From Boswellia sacra (lineage: Eukaryota > Streptophyta > Magnoliopsida > Sapindales > Burseraceae), in NCBI GenBank assembly GCA_013180625.2, contig SNVD02006192.1, positions 1 to 64,000 of the forward strand: DNA of 64,000 nucleotides. Reading direction: 5' to 3'. Below are positions 11,185 through 21,878 of the stretch, one piece after another (positions within the stretch are counted from its first letter, which is position 1; each line of letters opens with the position of its first letter). The position numbers and the translations under genes were made by a program. The notes beneath the pieces were generated by a model. It was not told the origin of the DNA and did not search any database. It worked only from the letters and a program-made list of their open reading frames with translations.

Positions 11185-11800
11185 TTCAAGGAGGGCCCTT
11201 GCACGTTCCGCTGCATGCGACATGCAGCTTGCCCGAGCCCTCGCGGGCTCGCCGCCCCCGCGCGCCCAGCGCCTTGAGGGCGCGGGGGGCGAGCCCCCGC
11301 ACACCAGGGGACTCGGGAGCTCGTCCCCGCGTACTTGGCCCTCGCGGGATCACTCCCCCGCGCCCAGGACCTCGCGAGGCCACGCCCGCGCGCCCAAGGC
11401 CTTGCAAGAACATGCCAGCGCTCTTAGGACCTCGCGAAGACATGCCCGCGTGCCCAGGCCCTCGCCTACTCGCCCTTGCGCACACAAGGGCCTCGTAGGA
11501 TCGATCCCGCGCGCCCAAGGCCTTGCCTGTGCGCCCAGGGCTTCGCGGAGACCTGCCCGTGTGCCCAGGCCCTAGCTTGCTCGCCCTTGCGCACACAAGG
11601 GCCTCGCAGGATCGATCCCGCGCGCCCAAGGCCTCGCCTAGACTCCCAGGGCTTCGCGGAGTCACTCTCGCGCGCCTAGGACCTCGCGAAGACGTGCCCG
11701 GGTGCCCAGGCCCTCGCCTGCTCGCCCTTGCGCACACAAGGGCCTCGCATGCGCGCCTAGCAGCTCGCCCTCGCGAGCCTGCTGTGAACGCCGCTCGCCC
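11185..11800 (+). repeat. GC-rich minisatellite in the 3' region of the Tat element
   Basis: A strongly GC-rich island sits in AT-rich DNA and is built of degenerate units of about 30 bp (core such as GGACCTCGCGAAGAC then GTGCCCAGGCCCTCGC). The 20-base string starting CGCCCTTGCGCACACAAGGG recurs at 11471, 11582 and 11723, spacings of 111 and 141 that differ by one 30-bp unit. Because the unit is a multiple of three, several frames stay open, which creates spurious ORFs on both strands. A strong inverted repeat at 11245-11296 (GGGCTCGCC.../...GGCGAGCCC) opens the array. Tandem repeats in the 3' untranslated region are known for Tat/Ogre elements. Confidence 0.85.
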
Positions 11801-12313
11801 ACATGAGCTTGCCCTCCCTCACACACTCTCGCTTTCCCTCATTCACACCCGAACATACACTCTTGTTTCTTCTTCTTTCACACACGAACCCGCAAGGGCA
11901 GAAACATGCAAACACTTGCATATTTTCACACAATCACATACACACACATAGGGCATAATTCGTACAGAATTTTTGCATTGATTTTACCTAATCCATGCAT
12001 TCTAAAGTATAAGTAAGAAAGAAGTACTCACTTGTGGCGGCTGAAAAATCTTGCTCGGATTGAAGAGTTTTGTTTGCTAGGGTCACTTGCACTGCTTGCC
12101 TCCAGGGTACTCTCCCCTATCTTTGAGTAGACCCTACTCCCCAGCACATGTCTCTTATATGGGGCACCAATTTAGGGTTTAAATCACACTAAGCATGCAT
12201 GTGTAATGAATTACATCTTTGGGCTGGCCTCCAAGTACATTTAATTTATAGCCCAGAATAGTTAAATAGTCCCTACGCCGACCCCTTGGTCGACTTGGGC
12301 CTGGGGGGACTAC
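11801..12313 (+). other. Tat 3' untranslated region with polypurine tract
   Basis: Non-coding sequence links the minisatellite to the 3' LTR. It begins CT/CA-rich (CACACACTCTCG region) and ends with CCTGGGGGGACTAC at 12300-12313, directly before the LTR. That is the purine-rich primer for plus-strand DNA synthesis. Because the antisense gene starts just downstream of the island in the opposite direction, its promoter should lie here or in the island, but I cannot point to a convincing TATA box. Confidence 0.6.
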
Positions 12314-12693
12314 TGTTATGGCCATAATAATATTGGGCCTCAATTATTTCTAATACAGTAAGCCCATTACTAAAGCCCATTATTTGGGCCTATTATCTGG
12401 GTCCCACAATGACCCATCCTGACTCCTATATAAACCCTCCAAATTATTGCTCAAGGTATGCACACTTTTCTGAACTTATTCTCTCTAAATTTTCTCCACT
12501 TTTGAGAGCTTCTCTCTCTAGGAAATTCTCTCAGAAAATTCTGGAGTGCCGAAAACTGACTTGAGCGTCAGAGGGTCTTCGCCTGCACCACCGCCGGCAC
12601 CCCTAACTGTTTTTCTTTGCTCGCAGGATTGGACCCGACGTACAACTCGAGCTCCGACCCGCTTCCCGGCCGTCCGGAAGTCGTGTATCAACA
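12314..12693 (+). repeat. 3' LTR of the Tat element
   Basis: A 380-bp LTR starts TGTTATGGCC and ends GTATCAACA, with TGTT/AACA termini. It directly follows the polypurine tract. It contains a TATA box (TATATAAA, 12427-12434) and a CT-rich leader. The 5' LTR is outside the window. Confidence 0.82.
12427..12434 (+). promoter_or_regulatory. TATA box of the Tat LTR
   Basis: TATATAAA stands 113 bp into the LTR, followed by CCCTCC and a CTCTCTAAATTTTCTCC leader, a normal plant TATA context. In a 3' LTR it could drive read-out into 12694 onward, but no intact downstream gene is visible. Confidence 0.55.
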
Positions 12694-14183
12694 GATATTA
12701 ACAAAAGAAAATAGCAAATTAAACCATATATCAAGCAGCCTCTTCATTCCTCGCTTTTGTATAATTAGGGGATATTGGACACTTCAAAAAAAAAAAAAAG
12801 AGAGTGGAATGGTTTTTAAACCAAAAACTGCCAAGCCATTGCTTTAGTTATACAAATTAATAGTTGGTTTTTTTAAAAAGAAAAAAAAATCTAAGAAGGT
12901 TAGTGTTAGTTTACAAAATATTTAGGTCCTTACACAGTTTGATCAAACATCAGGAGCGTGAATCAAAATCGTCCCATTGCTATGCTCTCATTAGCTAGGG
13001 GATTTTTAATCTGATTCAAGTAGTTTAACTAATCGCATGGACAGGATTGGATGTTATTTATAATTTAATGTCGTTCTGTCAAATGGTTATTACTCATTAA
13101 TATAATAAGTTGTGTCAGTTATATCATTTATTTAAATTAATTTAAATTGGATGAAACGCATGTTTAGTTACCGCTACCAAGTATGGCTGCTTGCTCTTAG
13201 CTCAAGACGTCTCAAATTTGTTTATGTAATTAATTAATTAATTATGTGACAGTATGCCTTAGTTATAACATTATTCAATATTGGATCCATAGAGAGCTGT
13301 TGAGGACTCACAAATTTTTAAATAAATAATATAATTTTTTAAAACGAAAAAGTTGCCGATCAAGTTGGTAGTGGAGCAGGTAAGCCAATAAAGTAGGAAC
13401 TAAAAAATAGGAATGCCTTGTGCCTGCATACACGAGCAAGACGAAGAAGGCATCCATTAATGAACTGTTCTTCAGAAATGGAGGTTAAAGCTTAAAGCTA
13501 CTGGTCTTTTCGCTCTTTCTAATGGCCACTGCCACCATGCATCATCAGTACTCTTCTTTCTCTGCTAATTAATCTTCTCAACTCTCAGGTGAGCCGGTCA
13601 TTACCCATATCTCACTCTTATATAATCTTTTCCCCTCAAAATTATATATTATGCTTCCGTTGCTTGAAAATCTTTTGACATTTTTGGATCTTCTTTAATT
13701 TGTTTTCTGAAATGGATATGTGTTAGGTTTTTCAACTCCATAATTCCTTGTCTTAATTTCATGAAATGCGGCCTTTGCTAGATCATAACTTAGATTTATG
13801 TTATACAACTAGTTTCATTCTTCGCAAGTCCACCGATTGCCTGAAATTGGGTTGAAAATAATATATTCTTTTATTGATAATGTGTGGGTTACTTGGGTGT
13901 TGTTCTGATTATGTTTTGGTCAAATAGGCTTGTTTTATGCTCTATCATTTACTACTTATTTTGTGTTTTTTTTTTTAAATTTAGTCTTTATTGGTGTGAG
14001 TTCAATATTAATAGTTAACTTTTAATAAATGTTGATAGTTTTTTGTTTCTCCTAATTGAAAAATTGGCTTTTTATTAAATTAATCTTTATAATAAAGACA
14101 AAAATTTAGCAAACAATTTAGGCTACAACATGAAAGTAAATCAAATCAGAAACTTTTCATCTTACTATTTTCAATTTTAAACT
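12694..14183. other. Intergenic DNA, no supported gene
   Basis: AT-rich, no ORF with recognisable product. A 17-codon ORF at 13522 (MATATMHHQYSSFSAN) lies in a CT-rich stretch that looks like an old 5' leader followed by a donor-like CAGGTGAG, but nothing after it confirms an exon. Confidence 0.5.
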
Positions 14184-14766
14184 TGTTAGGATATTGGCTA
14201 AATGAAAGGACATTCCTAAAATCCTAAGAGGTATTCTTAAAGTCTTGAAAAGGATAAAAATCTTATTAGGAAAGTTTTAACTGAATTAGGAAATGAAGAA
14301 TCCTATTAGAAATAGGAGAATCCCACTTAAACTAGGAAATGAAGACTATTCATATTTTAAATAGGGGAGTTTTCAGGAAAATGATTCCTATTACTAAAAG
14401 AAAAAAGGTAAAGATTGAGACTTGGAAGCTTATATAAAGGATCTTAGTCCTTGGTTACAAGTGCATCACTTGAGGTATCTCACGGTTTAGTTCTAGGTAA
14501 AGTCCTCTTTGGTGAGGTGGTTAAAATTCCTCATGGAGGTGTGAGTGAGATAGCTTAGAAAGACGGAGTGTATTAAGGGTCTTTAGGAAGGGTTATTAGG
14601 AGTGAGTTCAAAGTCTATATATTTGTAACAATTTTTCATATAGTGGTATATTGTCTCTGACAACCATAGTTTTTCTCCGGTTTTGGAGTTTTTCATGTAA
14701 AATCCTTGTGTTGTTATTACTTTATTATTCCTATTTCTCTATTGTTCGCCTTGATTTCATAGCACA
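14184..14766 (+). repeat. LTR of a truncated Copia element
   Basis: The LTR starts TGTTAGGATATTGG and ends just before AGGTATCAGAGCT, the tRNA-Met(i) primer-binding site, at 14767-14779. It has a TATA-like TATATAAAGG at 14431. The primer site is typical of plant Copia elements and fixes the right border. No matching 3' LTR is present downstream. Confidence 0.75.
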
Positions 14767-15026
14767 AGGTATCAGAGCTAAGTTTCGTGATTGAGCATTG
14801 GAGGTTTTGCTTAGGTTCTTGGTAGTGCATTAGAGTTTTGGTGTGGTAGTTGAATAGTTACAGTCTAAGTAAGCTTTGTCAAAAAGACTTATGGTCTAAG
14901 GAGATTGGGCTTTAAGTGGGACCACTTGTGACCCCTCTAGTATTTCTAGGAGTTTACTTGGAGAGTTATATTAATCTATAGTAAATTCATCAAGACTAGA
15001 AGTGCGTCAAGAGTACAAAACTAGGA

Positions 15027-15505
15027 GTGCAAAACATAATGTCTACTTTTAAGGTTGATATATGGAAATTTGATGGAAGAATGAATTTTGGCTTATGGCA
15101 AGTGCAAGCTAAAGATGTTCTGATTCAAAATGGCTTATACAAGGTTTTGAAGGAAAATCCAACCCCTGTTTTAAGTTGTACTACTAGTGAAAATACAAGT
15201 AAATCTAGCAAATTTAAGAAGAAGGAAGTAATCTACTAGAGGTATGGATAATCTGGGCGCCTTAAAAGAAATTGTCCAAATGGTGGAGCATAGTTGGTTA
15301 ATGGCTCTGAAGGAAATAATGATGATTTCACTAACAGTGTGTCTCTCAATGCTGTGGGAGATGATCTTATTCTCTAAGAAGAAAATATACATCCTTATGA
15401 CATTTTTAGTTGCAGGTTTGATTCAAGTTGGTTTTAGGCGGAGGATGAAGAAGATCTACTATTTTAGCATGTTTTGTTCAATAAAAACCAAAAAAAAAAA
15501 AAAAA
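15027..15505 (+). pseudogene. gag: Copia gag relic with internal deletion and poly(A)
   Basis: The start MSTFKVDIWKFDGRMNFGLW is the classic N terminus of Copia gag. About 40 codons later the reading jumps, because of a large deletion, to a damaged zinc knuckle (GQSGRLKRNC-like, with first Cys changed to Tyr and an intervening stop near 15238). It then enters a remnant of the region leading to the protease. Coding similarity ends near 15460. AATAAA followed by an 18-bp A run (15488-15505) comes next, which looks like a polyadenylated end. Gag packages RNA in active elements; this copy is dead. Confidence 0.75.
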
Positions 15506-16639
15506 ACTCCTTTAGCCAAGTGGTTGAGTGTAAGTTGGAGGATTTGTGGGTTTGAATTCAAATCACCATCCAAACAATTTCAAATTTCTTGATTTTAAAA
15601 GATTGAAGATTAAATGACTTTTATAACCTCAACATCTTTACTAATCCCAAAATAATAATCCATCTTGTTCTTGTACATCAAAATGAAAGAAATTGGCAAT
15701 TAGTGGTATGATCAACCTTAGAGAAGTTTAGGGCGAGAGTAGGGGTAACATGGAGTAATGATACACGAGACCTATTGAGTCAAATGTTGAGTTCTTGTAC
15801 AAGAAAGTGTTACGGCTACTATGGTGAGAGATATCTCTCATTTTTGTTTCTAGTGGACATCTCATATCACACTTTTAGGTGGCAAATTGGTATTTTAATT
15901 ATTTTTCAATATTAGAATGATATAATAGTAATCTTTTTACAAGTCAAAACCTGTCATATTTGCAGCCTAATGATGGCCCATGCAAAGGCATAGGCCGAAG
16001 GCTCAGTTTTCTTTAGATCTCTCAATTGAATTCGGTTTCTCATAAAGCATAATCTTCTTCTAATGACAAACCACAAAACAAATAGATGCTTTAACAATCG
16101 GTGTTCAAAGCATTTAAAGAAAAAAAATCTCATTATTAAGGTTTTTTTTTTTTTTTTGTTGATCAAATGTTTACAAGTACTTCAATTTGAGTTATTCTAT
16201 TGTTACATACATGAATGGATCGACTTGATTCATTCTATGCATTTATTTTTTGGGAAGTGTAAGTTATTTAAGTGTTCACTTTAAAATTCCTATAATATGA
16301 TCATTTATGATTTTGTACTTTTATTTTCAAAAGCATTTAGTAATATATATGTCATTGATTTCAAATTATTTTAGATTTTAAAGAGGATAAATGATTAATA
16401 TTAAATTTCAAATACATGAGAAAACATAAAACACAAAAAATAAGATTTAAGTTTATAAATGAACACAATCTTAGATCTCAATAAAAAGGGAATTTGTTTT
16501 AGCTCTAAGTCTTAAGGGTTTGATTAATATTTTACTATCATGGTTATAAACATTATATTTACAACCTTTTACCTTTTTTCAGTTTTGTTCACTCAAAAGG
16601 TATTCTCATCATTTCCTTATTATATACACGTGTCTGATT
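15506..16639. other. Intergenic AT-rich DNA
   Basis: No coding similarity seen. Contains poly(T)/poly(A) runs (for example 16143-16157) and short spurious ORFs on both strands. Confidence 0.5.
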
Positions 16640-16814
16640 TTTATTGGCACAACTTTTGCATATTAAGAGTAATGTCTCAAGTTTGCATATCTTTTTGTTT
16701 GTAGAATCTGTATCCTCTCTTAGATCCAACTTCATATCAATGATTAGATTTGTGAAAAATGTTATCATTAATGCAAAAGCAAGATATATATATATATATT
16801 TTGTTTAGTTTATA

Positions 16815-17028
16815 GGTCATGTTTAGTACGCAACACTATATAATACTACTTTATTGCATAGTATTAAATAATATAATATATGTGTTTGATTGTAATTTAG
16901 CATAGTATTAATTTATTTAAAGTATAACCTTTAGATGCATGCATATTATATTAAATTATTTAGAATTAATCTATGAGATTAACAGTATATTGTATAGCAG
17001 TAATTCAAAATATCAAGACTATTCCTAT

Positions 17029-17080
<52 letters not shown>

Positions 17081-17457
17081 AATAACACCATTTAATTTTT
17101 TAAATTTTAAAAATAATTAATCATTTTTTTAGTTTATAAATTATTAAATCAAAATTTATGTTCTGAAAATTAAGAAAGGGCTGCCAAAGGGAGTCACTGC
17201 CTCCACTCGATGAAAACCCAAGGTCCATTGCCCCCACTGGACCCATTGTCACCTAATATGCCATCATAAATCTGAATTTTTTGATGGCCCCAACAGAGAT
17301 ATTGGATCAAACACAAAAAGATTCTTATTTTTTTTGTATAAATTAATACATTACATGAATATACTAAATACAATGTAATTTTAACATAATACTATTTTTA
17401 GTACCATATAATATAATGTTATATTATATTGTATAATATCGCATATCAAATATGTCC
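16815..17457. mobile_element. MITE-like element with imperfect terminal inverted repeats
   Basis: The left end GGTCATGTTTAGTACGC pairs imperfectly with the right end GCATATCAAATATGTCC. The element interrupts sequence shared with 26340-26400, so the paralogue marks an empty site. It contains an (AT)n microsatellite and a GC-richer patch at 17180-17270. The target-site duplication is unclear (TATA/ATATA). The superfamily cannot be told from this alone. Confidence 0.45.
17034..17078. repeat. (AT)n microsatellite
   Basis: About 22 uninterrupted AT dinucleotides inside the MITE-like element. Confidence 0.95.
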
Positions 17458-18088
17458 ATATAGTGCTATCTTGCGGAGGTTTCGAATTTATAAGGTCTAC
17501 ATCTCAATCCTATCATAATAATTGAGTGAAAGGTAAATTGGTAGCCAATTCTTTACTAAAAAAGTTTGAGGTTTGCCACTTTATAAATATGGAAGTCCAA
17601 GTTCTTTTGAAAGCCGTGTCATGGGTGAATCCTTGTCCTTTTCTTCCAGGCCGACATGTTTAGTATTGTTTCAACATTTGTCAAAAATCTGCACTACTAA
17701 AATTTTTTTGCACACTTGTCATAATTTTTTTAATATTTGGGAGTTTATTTTAATTCTGACAACTATGATATGTAATTATAAGTCAAACGCAAATTTTTAC
17801 ATTATTTATGCAATGGTTAATGAAAAACGTTGTCATATTGAAACAATGAGGGACAAATATGAAAAACTAATAAAAAGCCCTAAAATCTTCTTTCCCTCTT
17901 TCTATTTTCAGTTTCCCTCTCTCCCTTGTTACTCTCAGCGCTTATCACTCGCGTTGCCACACACTCTTCAACTCTCCCTGCCTTTTTTCTTCACTCGCCG
18001 CTCCACCACCAGGTCTAATCCTAACTCCATGATCCACTACCTCTGTCACCACTGATATAATTGTCAATAGAAGGCCGTTGAAGAGAAT

Positions 18089-18350
18089 GAAGAGAAAAGT
18101 GACTGTTGATTTCCATGAAGGATCTAAATCTAGCCTAACCAAGCAATTCAGAGGTAAGAGTCAAGAGGTTCTTGGCTCAACACGTGCTCCTGCCGCCTCC
18201 ATCTTCACTGTTCCCTCACCTCCGGACGCGGCAAATCCTGTTCCGTGTTGGTGACATGACTGACGTTGCTGATTCCATGGCTCCAGTTACCGTTTGTTTG
18301 GACGTCATGAAGGAAGGCATGGCCAGGTCCAAATCCATTTACTACGATTA
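18089..18350 (+). other. Unidentified short coding-like stretch
   Basis: After a pyrimidine-rich leader (17880-18010), ATG at 18089 gives MKRKVTVDFHEGSKSSLTK. A different frame then reads RQILFRVGDMTDVADSMA and VTVCLDVMKEGMARSKSIYY before a TAG near 18350. The composition is more GC-rich and coding-like than the flanks. I do not recognise the product. It lies 380 bp upstream of the SCAI relic but nothing links it to that family. It may be a decayed exon with a frameshift. Confidence 0.25.
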
Positions 18351-18731
18351 GTGCTGAGTTGTTGGTGACTTCACTCGCTCTGAGTCATTTTCTTATTGAC
18401 CGATTCTCTCTCTCTTACTAATTTTGGTGTTCCATTTTGTCTTAGATTTTAATCTTTATACAAAAATACGTAGATAATGTTTTATGAGTATCGACCGATT
18501 CACTCATGATTAGTTTTGGTGTGTTTTTGGTTTGTTTTTCTCTTGATGAGTGGTCAGATCCATTAAACTATCGTTTCTCTTTTCTTCCACTTGGTCTAAA
18601 GGAATTTCTCGGTCAATCGCCTTGCGTTCTCCTCATCTTCCTTGATTGGACGATCTAATCCTCCGATGAGATGAGTTGGGGCAGCAATTGAAGGCAAACC
18701 AAAGTAAAAAAGAAAGAAAAAGGTTTCAAAT

Positions 18732-19552
18732 ATGAACTATTTGAATAGTAACAGTGACTAGAGTAGTAGCAATATTCCAGTGAGCGAAGTGTATTGGTCT
18801 CTGGTGGAAAAAGCTGACAAGAAGTTTTCTAAGATCAGAGACTTGCCTTATTATAAACGGAACAAGTTCTTCTCTATCCACTTCTCTTCTCCTTACTTTT
18901 TGATCGATTGGCTGCTGGGAAAATAAAAGAAAAATGAAATTTTGGATTTTATTGTTGCCGTTTGCCTCTTACTTAGTCGTAATATTGAATTAAGAATAAG
19001 AAATTGTCATCACAAACAGATGAAGACATTATCAATTAATTTTTAATTTAATTTTAATTTCATTGGAGATTTCATAGATAAAATAAACTTCCATTGTTAG
19101 TGATTTTTCTAATAATAATATGTGGAATATTAATAAGGATATTCGTTATTATTATTATTACCATTAAATAGCCTTTAAGTGGAATATGAATTGTGGCTTT
19201 GAAGTACTGAAGTGATATTTGATGAGGAGATGTATATTTTTTTATTGTTATTGTTGTTAGGTATAATACATAGTTTTACAAGGTGTATACCCAGTTGTGG
19301 AATTTTCAACAAGAAAACCAAGAGATGTTGTTTGAAGTTGGGGCTCAAAAGATGGAAGATTGAATAGATTGCCTCTCGAATTGCTTAGCTTTATTTTGAA
19401 CAATGTATGTGGACGAGTATTATGAGTTATTTGCCTGAGTCATATATTTTTTTATTAAGCAATATTTACTTGGGAGTATTTTAAAGACGGATTGCATGAA
19501 AATCTAAATCTGGCAAGCAAACAGCTGCAAATTTTGGCTTTTTGTTTTGATT
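18732..19552 (+). pseudogene. SCAI-family (DUF3550) gene relic
   Basis: SCAI homologues are conserved single-copy-like plant proteins of unclear role; the animal protein is a transcriptional cofactor. Three exon remnants remain in order. 18732-18866 reads MNYLNSNSD, a TAG stop at 18759, then NIPVSEVYWSLVEKADKKF and SKIRDLPYYKRN. 19274-19432 reads FYKVYTQLWNFQQENQEML, then after a one-base frameshift WKIE*IASRIA*LYFEQCM. 19466-19552 reads EYFKDGLHENLNLASKQLQI then LA. These match consecutive blocks of the family, but the exons between them and all the C-terminal part are missing. Stops and frameshifts make it a pseudogene. I see no further exons up to 20300. Confidence 0.75.
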
Positions 19553-19559
19553 GTCTTTA

Positions 19560-20890
19560 CTCTTTAGTTTTTCTGCCTCTGTTGATATGTTGCATGTATC
19601 ACTGTCTTTTCTTTCCTTGTTATTTTTATTTCTTGAAAAAGCTGTTATAGTTTTAGCTTATAAATTATAATATATGTTTATGATATTCTAGAAATGTGTG
19701 TATTGGCATTTTTTTTTTGTTTCTTATTAATTTATCAATATGGAGAAATGCATTTAAGTTAGTCGTTTAACTTTAAAATGTTGAACCTTTGAGAGAATTC
19801 AGAGAAAGTTTTTATTTTTTATTTTTGTCAACAGAAGACAGTTGTGCCATAAGGATCAGAGGCTTCCAATGGGATTTGAGTCTGAATGTCTTTCTCCTTA
19901 GTAAGTTTTAAAATATGTATGTTGGTCAACATTGAGAACTTTTCTAACTTTTATTTTGAGTACCTTGTGAGTAGACCGAGTATGGAATGTTGTGCCATCA
20001 GTTGTGCTTCTACGTGAATAGAATATTCAAAAGCAAACTACTGAAGAAGTTTCTGTGCATCGTATAATTGTATTGGGTGCAAATATATATGTCAGTTCAC
20101 TTGATCCTAACTTTATATTGTTCTTTCTGGATTACTAAGTTCTATGTTGCTAGTTGTGTCTGAAAATTTGTAGTCAAGATGAACCAGAGTTTTACTCAAT
20201 CATCAACACGATTAGAAGACCATATTCTTGAAATATTAGACTAGCCTCTACTGTCCACTTTCACATTTGAGCAGCTTCATTCTAAGTAATCAATTCTTAC
20301 TTTCTTTCTTTGCTCTTTCTTTTGGAGATTAATTAATTAACATAAATAGTGATCTTTTTATATAGCTTGTTTGGTTAATAAAATTGCTTTCTCTAATTAT
20401 ATACTAAGCAATTTTCTTAGAAATCTTTTTTTCGTTTTTATTGTTCATTTATATGCTTAATACTCAATATTTGATCTGTGTTTGTATATATAAACTAATG
20501 CAGTTAGCTAGTAATTATATTACATACATACATACATACATGCATAGACATGATGAGCCCACATCATCATCAACATGTAAACATATATAATAAAGAAATT
20601 CAAACAGTGTTCTTTATAGCTCTGCAACCTGTATTTGATATTTATTTGTCTTGACTTTGCTGGTTGTATCTAGAATTAACATATAAAACAAATTCCCAAG
20701 ACACAAGAAAGACACGATATAGACAAATTTGGGTTGATACTAATAATATAAGTTGGTATTGCCAACACAGATGATGGGAAATTTGCTTATGATCTTTCAA
20801 CATCTCACAGAAAAAAGTAAAAGAAAATCTTTTCTTCAACACTTGCGGTAAAGTCATTAGAAATAAAGTTTCAAGTATTTGTTTGGTCAC
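19560..20890. other. Intergenic; possible decayed intron or 3' DNA of the SCAI relic
   Basis: AT-rich, with an ACAT/ATAC microsatellite at 20522-20541. A short exon-like stretch at 20178-20225 (DEPEFYSIINTIRRPYS) could not be assigned to a family. Confidence 0.4.
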
Positions 20891-20892
20891 CA

Positions 20893-21878
20893 TCCTAATC
20901 CGACCCGATCCGACTTGATCGGGTTATGTTCGGATTGTATTAAAAGAAAACCCGAAATCGGGTTGGAATATTCGAGTTTAAGCTAAATCGGGTTGTAATC
21001 GGATTTTCATAATGTAATCCGCTAAAACCCGATCCGACATATATTATAAAAAAATTAAATAATGCCACGTGTCAATATTTCACTAGTTGTTGTATACTAT
21101 TAGAATAGACCTTAGCACATCTTATAACAAATATAAAAGCTAACTTTCTAACCTTTTTCCCATATCTAACCTAGCCGCCTCTAATCTTTCCTTCTCTTCC
21201 TCTCTCCTTCATCCGATTTCTTCCTCTTCTCCCATCTTCTTTTACAATTTCTTCTCTTCTGTTTTGCCTTCATCCCCCCATACAATCCAAAGCATAACAC
21301 AATAGAACAAAAATAGCAAAACGACACTTTAGAACAACCTATTGAGACAAGCCACTACCAATAGTCTACAAGCTATGCTTCATGAAAAGAAACTAATGGC
21401 AACCCAACATCACCTCATAATCTCTACGCTGTATTGTTTGGTCTGCCGGTCTATGTGAGAAAAGAGGAGACAATGTAACAAATTTGTGCAAGAGAAGAGA
21501 AGATAAAACAAAATCGTAGAGGCTTCTATGGTGGCGTTGGAAGTTGTTGATCTCTTTGGCGATGATGGGATGCTGGGCTGTGAAGGAGATAAACTACTAG
21601 ACATTTGAGAATGCGGCCAACATTTGCTTAGTTTTTAGGTTTTGTATTTTTTAATTTAAAATATTAATAAGATAAATTTAAATTTTTAGAAATAAAATAT
21701 GATTATAATCTCTAACCCGACAACCCGATGAACCCGATTCGATCCGAAGTAACGGGTTATGTATCGGATTTCATTATGTAAAAACCCGATCTCGGGTGAA
21801 ATTATTTTAACCCGATGCATCATCGGTTGAGTCAGATCGGGTGAAACCTGTCCCGATCCGATCCGTGTGCACCCCTAT
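20893..21878. mobile_element. Non-autonomous element with CCCGAT-rich inverted ends
   Basis: Both ends are packed with CCCGATCCGA/TCGGGTT motifs in inverted arrangement: 20900-21040 and, reversed, 21715-21860. The right end GTGTGCACCCCTA (21867-21879) is the reverse complement of the TAGGGGTG start seen in plant hAT MITEs, including the clean one at 26513. The left TAGGGGTG end has decayed. The interior (21050-21700) is AT-rich non-coding sequence. No clear 8-bp duplication survives. Confidence 0.55.

Larger units (their letters stand above)
3295..12693 (+). mobile_element. Tat-clade Ty3/gypsy retrotransposon (3' portion)
   Basis: The order is gag, protease, reverse transcriptase, RNase H, a second archaeal-type RNase H, integrase, an antisense gene, a GC-rich tandem repeat, a polypurine tract and a 3' LTR. 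The second RNase H places it in the Tat group (Ogre/Retand/TatIII relatives). All of gag-pol from about 3301 to 8235 stays in one reading frame and is broken only by stop codons. The 5' LTR and start of gag are outside the window because an Athila element landed inside gag. The bases after the 3' LTR (gatat, 12694-12698) should be one copy of the target-site duplication. Confidence 0.92.
16640..17720. repeat. Segmental copy A, related to 26215-27420
   Basis: Two stretches here resemble another part of the window. CAAGTTTGCATATCTTTTTG and what follows (16677 onward) match 26231 onward. AAAGTTTGAGG...GTCATGGGTGAATCC (17559-17632) matches 26435-26512 joined to 27335. Each copy carries a different MITE. 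Copy A has the one at 16815-17457; copy B has a hAT MITE at 26513-27334. No gene is evident. Confidence 0.65.

Noticed and set aside
11186..11737. 183-codon minus-strand ORF and several plus-strand ORFs in the GC-rich island
   Set aside because: They arise because the 30-bp repeat unit is a multiple of three and GC-rich DNA has few stops; the proteins are low-complexity and open in several frames at once.
17573..18055. 160-codon plus-strand ORF
   Set aside because: Composition is that of intergenic DNA followed by a CT-rich leader; the first part is shared with a paralogue at 26435-27400 where it is not open.
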